The position numbers and the translations under genes were made by a program. Below, piece after piece: positions 6,605 through 8,785 of a stretch of 8,785 bases of DNA. The notes beneath the pieces were generated by a model. It had not been told where the DNA came from, searched no databases, and saw only the letters and a list, made by a program, of their open reading frames with translations. Origin of the DNA: an uncultured Pseudomonadota bacterium (GTDB lineage: Bacteria; Pseudomonadota; Gammaproteobacteria; Methylococcales; Methylomonadaceae); contig CAIZCB010000100.1 of the NCBI GenBank assembly GCA_903931355.1, forward strand, positions 1 through 8,785, given 5' to 3'. How positions within the stretch are numbered: position 1 is the first letter of the stretch; every line of letters begins with the position of its first letter.

Positions 6605-6651
6605 TGAACCAAAGTAGTGCATTGACTGGCATAATGCACCAAAATAGAACA
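6605..6651. promoter_or_regulatory. Tandem NtrC-like sites between amt and the outer-membrane gene
   Basis: On the minus strand 6621-6605 reads TGCACTACTTTGGTTCA, matching 12 of the 13 defined positions of TGCACY-N4-TGGTGCA. A second site at 6635-6651 on the plus strand, TGCACCAAAATAGAACA, matches 10 of 13. Read on one strand both contain ACCAAARTAG, as direct repeats exactly 30 bp apart. Nested dyads surround them: GTGCATT/AATGCAC (6617-6623, 6633-6639) and ATTGTTTGA/TCAAACAAT (6599-6607, 6656-6664). The region can serve amt, the divergent outer-membrane gene, or both. I found no convincing sigma54 promoter for amt here; weak sigma70-like elements on the minus strand are TTGATT (6659-6654) and CATTAT (6636-6631). 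Confidence 0.65.
6622..6650 (+). promoter_or_regulatory. Candidate sigma70 promoter for the outer-membrane barrel gene
   Basis: TTGACT (6622-6627, five of six) and TAGAAC (6645-6650, four of six) are separated by 17 bp. The -35 abuts the first NtrC-like site and the -10 lies inside the second, so NtrC bound here would be expected to block this promoter. The predicted start is near 6657, giving a leader of about 58 nt. Confidence 0.4.
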
Positions 6652-6714
6652 TCAATCAAACAATATCGATTCGCCATGTCTGGCTGGAATGGTGGGGATT
6701 AGCAGAGAGAAATA

Positions 6715-7821
6715 ATGAGTTTTAAATTAGGTCAGTGGTGTTGGTTATTAGTGATTTTTAGTCAAGCTTTGTTGGCTGATAATGACTTATGGCAATACGG
6801 AGCAATGCTTGACTTGAGTTATACGCAAGCCTTGCAAGGTGAATCCGTGCAAGGCTGGCGCAGTAAGGCAACCAGTCATCGTTTGAATCAATTTGCGCCG
6901 AATATGGGAATGTTTTATTTGCGTAAATTAAATAGCGAAGATTCGCGTTGGGGTTTGGAGCTAGGCGCTCAAGCTGGTTTCGATACTGACGGTCAAGTGC
7001 CGAGTGAGCAGCGTTTAGCCGGATATAGCATTCTGCGCTATCTATCACGCGCTAATCTTTCATATTTGGCACCGATAGGTAATGGCTTAACCATCACAGC
7101 CGGTTTAATGAATAGTTTTATCGGTTTTGAATCGATGTTTGCCAAAGACAATAATCACTACACCCGCACTTGGATGGCTGATTATTCGCCGTATTATTTA
7201 CTGGGAGTTGGGGCGCAATATCCGCTCAATCAGCAGCTAACAGTCGGTTTGTATCTGCTTAGTGATTACGATTATCTAGCTTATCGCAACGACCAGCCTA
7301 AATACGGTGGGCAACTACAGTGGACGATTAATTCGCAATGGAAGTTAAGCCAAAACCTGTTTGCTGGCGCTGAACAGAAACATACCGATAGCCAATTTTG
7401 GCGCTATTTATCCGATACGATTTTGCAATGGTCGCAAGATGATTTAAGCCTGACGTTGGCTCAAGATGTCGGCACCGAGCGAATCGATAACCCAGAGCGG
7501 CGGCAGGCATTTTGGTTAGCTTCGGCGTTGTCAGGGCGTTGGCATATCGATGGACCTTGGAGTGTGGCACTGCGTCCCGAATTGTATTGGGACGCTGATG
7601 GCCGAATGACAGGTAGCCAGCAATTGATCAAAGCAGCTACCGCTACGGTTGAATATAAACTGCCTGTTAACAGCTTATCGATGGTGTTTCGCGGTGAATA
7701 CCGAATTGACGACTCGACGGGTAAGCAAGGCGGTTTTTATCGCAGTCAAACCGCGCAAGGCGAGTTAGTGGCTAATCAACAGTTATTGTTGTTTTCTTGG
7801 TTGTTGAGTTTTGATCGATAG
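6715..7821 (+). CDS. Outer-membrane beta-barrel protein, BBP2 (OmpL-like) family
   Basis: The 368-residue precursor has a signal peptide (1-21, ending ALLA before DNDLW). The mature protein alternates polar and hydrophobic residues in amphipathic strands throughout, with many aromatic residues. The segment at about 100-160 (SYLAPIGNGLTITAG, then IGFES, a loop with NNHYTRT, and YSPYYLLGVG) matches what I know of the BBP2 / OmpL-like putative porin family: a 'laplgnGltikaGk' strand, a conserved 'GyE', and a loop before a 'P-hxxGv' strand. Length is normal for the family. Such proteins sit in the outer membrane and probably pass small solutes; the substrate is unknown. An AGAGAGA lies just before the ATG. 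It is divergent from amt and shares its control region, hinting at a link to nitrogen supply (inference). It converges with exodeoxyribonuclease III, with 6 bp between stops. Confidence 0.75.
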   Translation: MSFKLGQWCWLLVIFSQALLADNDLWQYGAMLDLSYTQALQGESVQGWRSKATSHRLNQFAPNMGMFYLRKLNSEDSRWGLELGAQAGFDTDGQVPSEQRLAGYSILRYLSRANLSYLAPIGNGLTITAGLMNSFIGFESMFAKDNNHYTRTWMADYSPYYLLGVGAQYPLNQQLTVGLYLLSDYDYLAYRNDQPKYGGQLQWTINSQWKLSQNLFAGAEQKHTDSQFWRYLSDTILQWSQDDLSLTLAQDVGTERIDNPERRQAFWLASALSGRWHIDGPWSVALRPELYWDADGRMTGSQQLIKAATATVEYKLPVNSLSMVFRGEYRIDDSTGKQGGFYRSQTAQGELVANQQLLLFSWLLSFDR

Positions 7822-7831
7822 CAAAGCTCAA
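7804..7831. terminator. Hairpin across the stop codons of the two convergent genes
   Basis: TTGAGTTTTG (7804-7813) pairs with CAAAGCTCAA (7822-7831) over 10 bp with one G-U wobble and an 8-nt loop. It spans the barrel gene stop and reaches into the xthA stop. No U-tract follows on either side. It may act as a weak bidirectional terminator; the stem is partly coding, so chance is possible. Confidence 0.3.
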
Positions 7832-8601
7832 TCCGCATAATCAACAATCAACGGTGCATGGTCACTAAAACGCTGGTCTTTATAAATACTTGTCGCTAAC
7901 GCTTTGCTGGCGAAATTTGGGGTGGCGACTTGGTAATCAATCCGCCATCCAACATTGTTAGCCCAAGCCTGTCCGCGATTACTCCACCATGTATAGCAAG
8001 CATCGGTAGCTTCTGGATGTAAGCGGCGATAGACATCAACCCAGCCTTGTTGTTGAAACAACTTAGTCATCCAAGCCCGTTCTTCGGGTAAAAAACCGGA
8101 GTTTTTTTGATTGCCACGCCAGTTTTTTAAATCAATTTGCTGGTGGGCGATGTTCCAGTCACCGCAAATCACTACATCACGACCGCTGGCGATTAATTCA
8201 GTTAGATGCGGATAAAAACGCTCCATCACGCTGTATTTCACGGTTTGCCGTTCCTCGCTGCTGGAACCAGAAGGTAAGTACAAAGAAATCACCGACAAAT
8301 TGCCGAGCTGGACTTCTAGGTAACGGCCTTCACTATCAATATCAGCGTATCCCAAGCCTTCGATGACTTTATCAGCTGGTTGTTTGCTGTAAATGCCAAC
8401 TCCGCTATAGCCCTTTTTCTCTGCGTAATGGAAATAACCGAAAAGTCCTTCCGGCTGCAACATCGCTGGGCTCATATCAGCCGCTTGTGCTTTTAATTCT
8501 TGCAAGCAGACAAAATCGGCATGTTGAGTTTGTAACCAATCTAAAAAGCCTTTAGTGGTGGCGGAGCGGATACCGTTGAGGTTGGCGGAGATGATGCGCA
8601 T
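7828..8601 (-). CDS. xthA: Exodeoxyribonuclease III (ExoA/XthA-type AP endonuclease)
   Basis: The 257-residue protein is full length for the EEP-fold exonuclease III family. Catalytic positions are all present: Asn7 (SANLNGIR), Glu35 (LQELKA), Tyr109 (SLYLPSGSS), Asp148 and Asn150 (CGDWNIAH), Asp222 (GWRIDYQ), Asp247 and His248 (SDHAPL). The enzyme cuts the backbone 5' to abasic sites in base excision repair and degrades DNA 3' to 5', using a divalent metal in the cytoplasm. The sequence, with AHQQIDLKNWRGN, is the ExoA-like branch often labelled exodeoxyribonuclease III. No clear ribosome binding site precedes the ATG, but there is no better start. It seems to be a single-gene unit, unrelated to the nitrogen block. 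Confidence 0.95.
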   Translation of the reverse strand: MRIISANLNGIRSATTKGFLDWLQTQHADFVCLQELKAQAADMSPAMLQPEGLFGYFHYAEKKGYSGVGIYSKQPADKVIEGLGYADIDSEGRYLEVQLGNLSVISLYLPSGSSSEERQTVKYSVMERFYPHLTELIASGRDVVICGDWNIAHQQIDLKNWRGNQKNSGFLPEERAWMTKLFQQQGWVDVYRRLHPEATDACYTWWSNRGQAWANNVGWRIDYQVATPNFASKALATSIYKDQRFSDHAPLIVDYAD

Positions 8602-8695
8602 GGATGATTAAGGGTTAAAAATGGATTGCTGATTTTAAGCTGTTTGCGTTGGATTGGCTGATAAATCGACAGAGGGCTGTTGTAAATATTTGTAA

Positions 8696-8726
8696 AATAT
8701 AGGTTTTCTCGAAATTACCTTGACAA
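8696..8726 (-). promoter_or_regulatory. Candidate promoter for xthA
   Basis: On the minus strand TTGTCA (8726-8721) precedes TATATT (8701-8696, five of six) by 19 bp, which is longer than ideal. The leader would be about 88 nt. The -35 overlaps that of a rightward candidate promoter because the bases TTGACAA read nearly the same on both strands. Confidence 0.3.
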
Positions 8727-8749
8727 AAAATAGTATTAAAACCGATTAT
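8720..8749 (+). promoter_or_regulatory. Candidate rightward promoter at the window end
   Basis: A perfect -35 hexamer TTGACA (8720-8725) is followed after 18 bp by GATTAT (8744-8749, four of six); a better -10, TATAAG at 8747-8752, is too far at 21 bp. It would drive a gene beyond the right edge. The remaining non-coding stretch 8602-8785 is AT-rich and shows no other clear feature. Confidence 0.35.
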
Positions 8750-8785
8750 AAGTAAATTGGTTTTTCTTGATGAAACCGAGCAGTA

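Noticed and set aside
6598..6613. Possible sigma54 promoter for amt on the minus strand (GG followed after 10 bp by CA)
   Set aside because: The -12 dinucleotide is CA rather than GC and the rest of the element fits poorly.
6681..6704. Sigma54-like elements before the outer-membrane gene (TGGCTG-N5-GTGGG, and TGGTGG-N4-TAGCA)
   Set aside because: The first lacks the -12 C and the second has 9 bp rather than 10 between GG and GC; both would place the start within about 8 nt of the ATG.
8770..8785. ATG at 8770 open to the right edge as the start of a new rightward gene
   Set aside because: Only five codons are visible and there is no ribosome binding site, so it cannot be supported.

Overview
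The window looks like chromosome from a gammaproteobacterium of moderate GC content (about the mid-40s percent by eye). NtrB and NtrC follow the enteric pattern closely. Together with the Amt and the outer-membrane barrel they would suit a methanotroph-like or related aquatic lineage, but that placement is inference. Seven protein genes are well supported. No rRNA, tRNA, CRISPR array or insertion sequence is visible.

Left part (1-2262): a leftward dynamin-like, membrane-anchored GTPase-fold gene is cut by the window edge, and its nucleotide-binding motifs look degenerate. It is divergent from a rightward Fic-family gene carrying an N-terminal helix-turn-helix. The 284 bp between them holds a sigma70-like promoter for the dynamin-like gene, a 10-bp hairpin in its predicted leader, and an operator-like repeat just upstream of fic.

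Centre (2287-6581): a leftward nitrogen-control block runs amt (ammonium channel), a small secreted protein of unknown function, ntrB (sensor kinase) and ntrC (sigma54 activator). A strong sigma54 -24/-12 promoter lies directly before ntrB, with a pair of NtrC-like sites 80-120 bp upstream of its predicted start. A second pair lies upstream of amt. All four sites share the core ACCAAANTAG, and the two sites of each pair are centred exactly 30 bp apart. This implies that ntrBC is a self-activating sigma54 unit which also controls amt and perhaps the divergent outer-membrane gene. No glnK or glnA is in the window.

Right part (6715-8601): a rightward secreted outer-membrane beta-barrel (BBP2/OmpL-like) shares its upstream region with amt. 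It converges on a leftward exodeoxyribonuclease III gene with only 6 bp between the stop codons. The last 184 bp are non-coding and contain overlapping candidate promoters pointing both ways.

The most interesting parts are the four-site NtrC regulon logic, the odd start of ntrB (no usable ATG in frame, but an ATG one frame away before an A7 run), the unlabelled small secreted protein in the place where glnK is often found, the Amt pore substitutions, and the degenerate dynamin-like protein.
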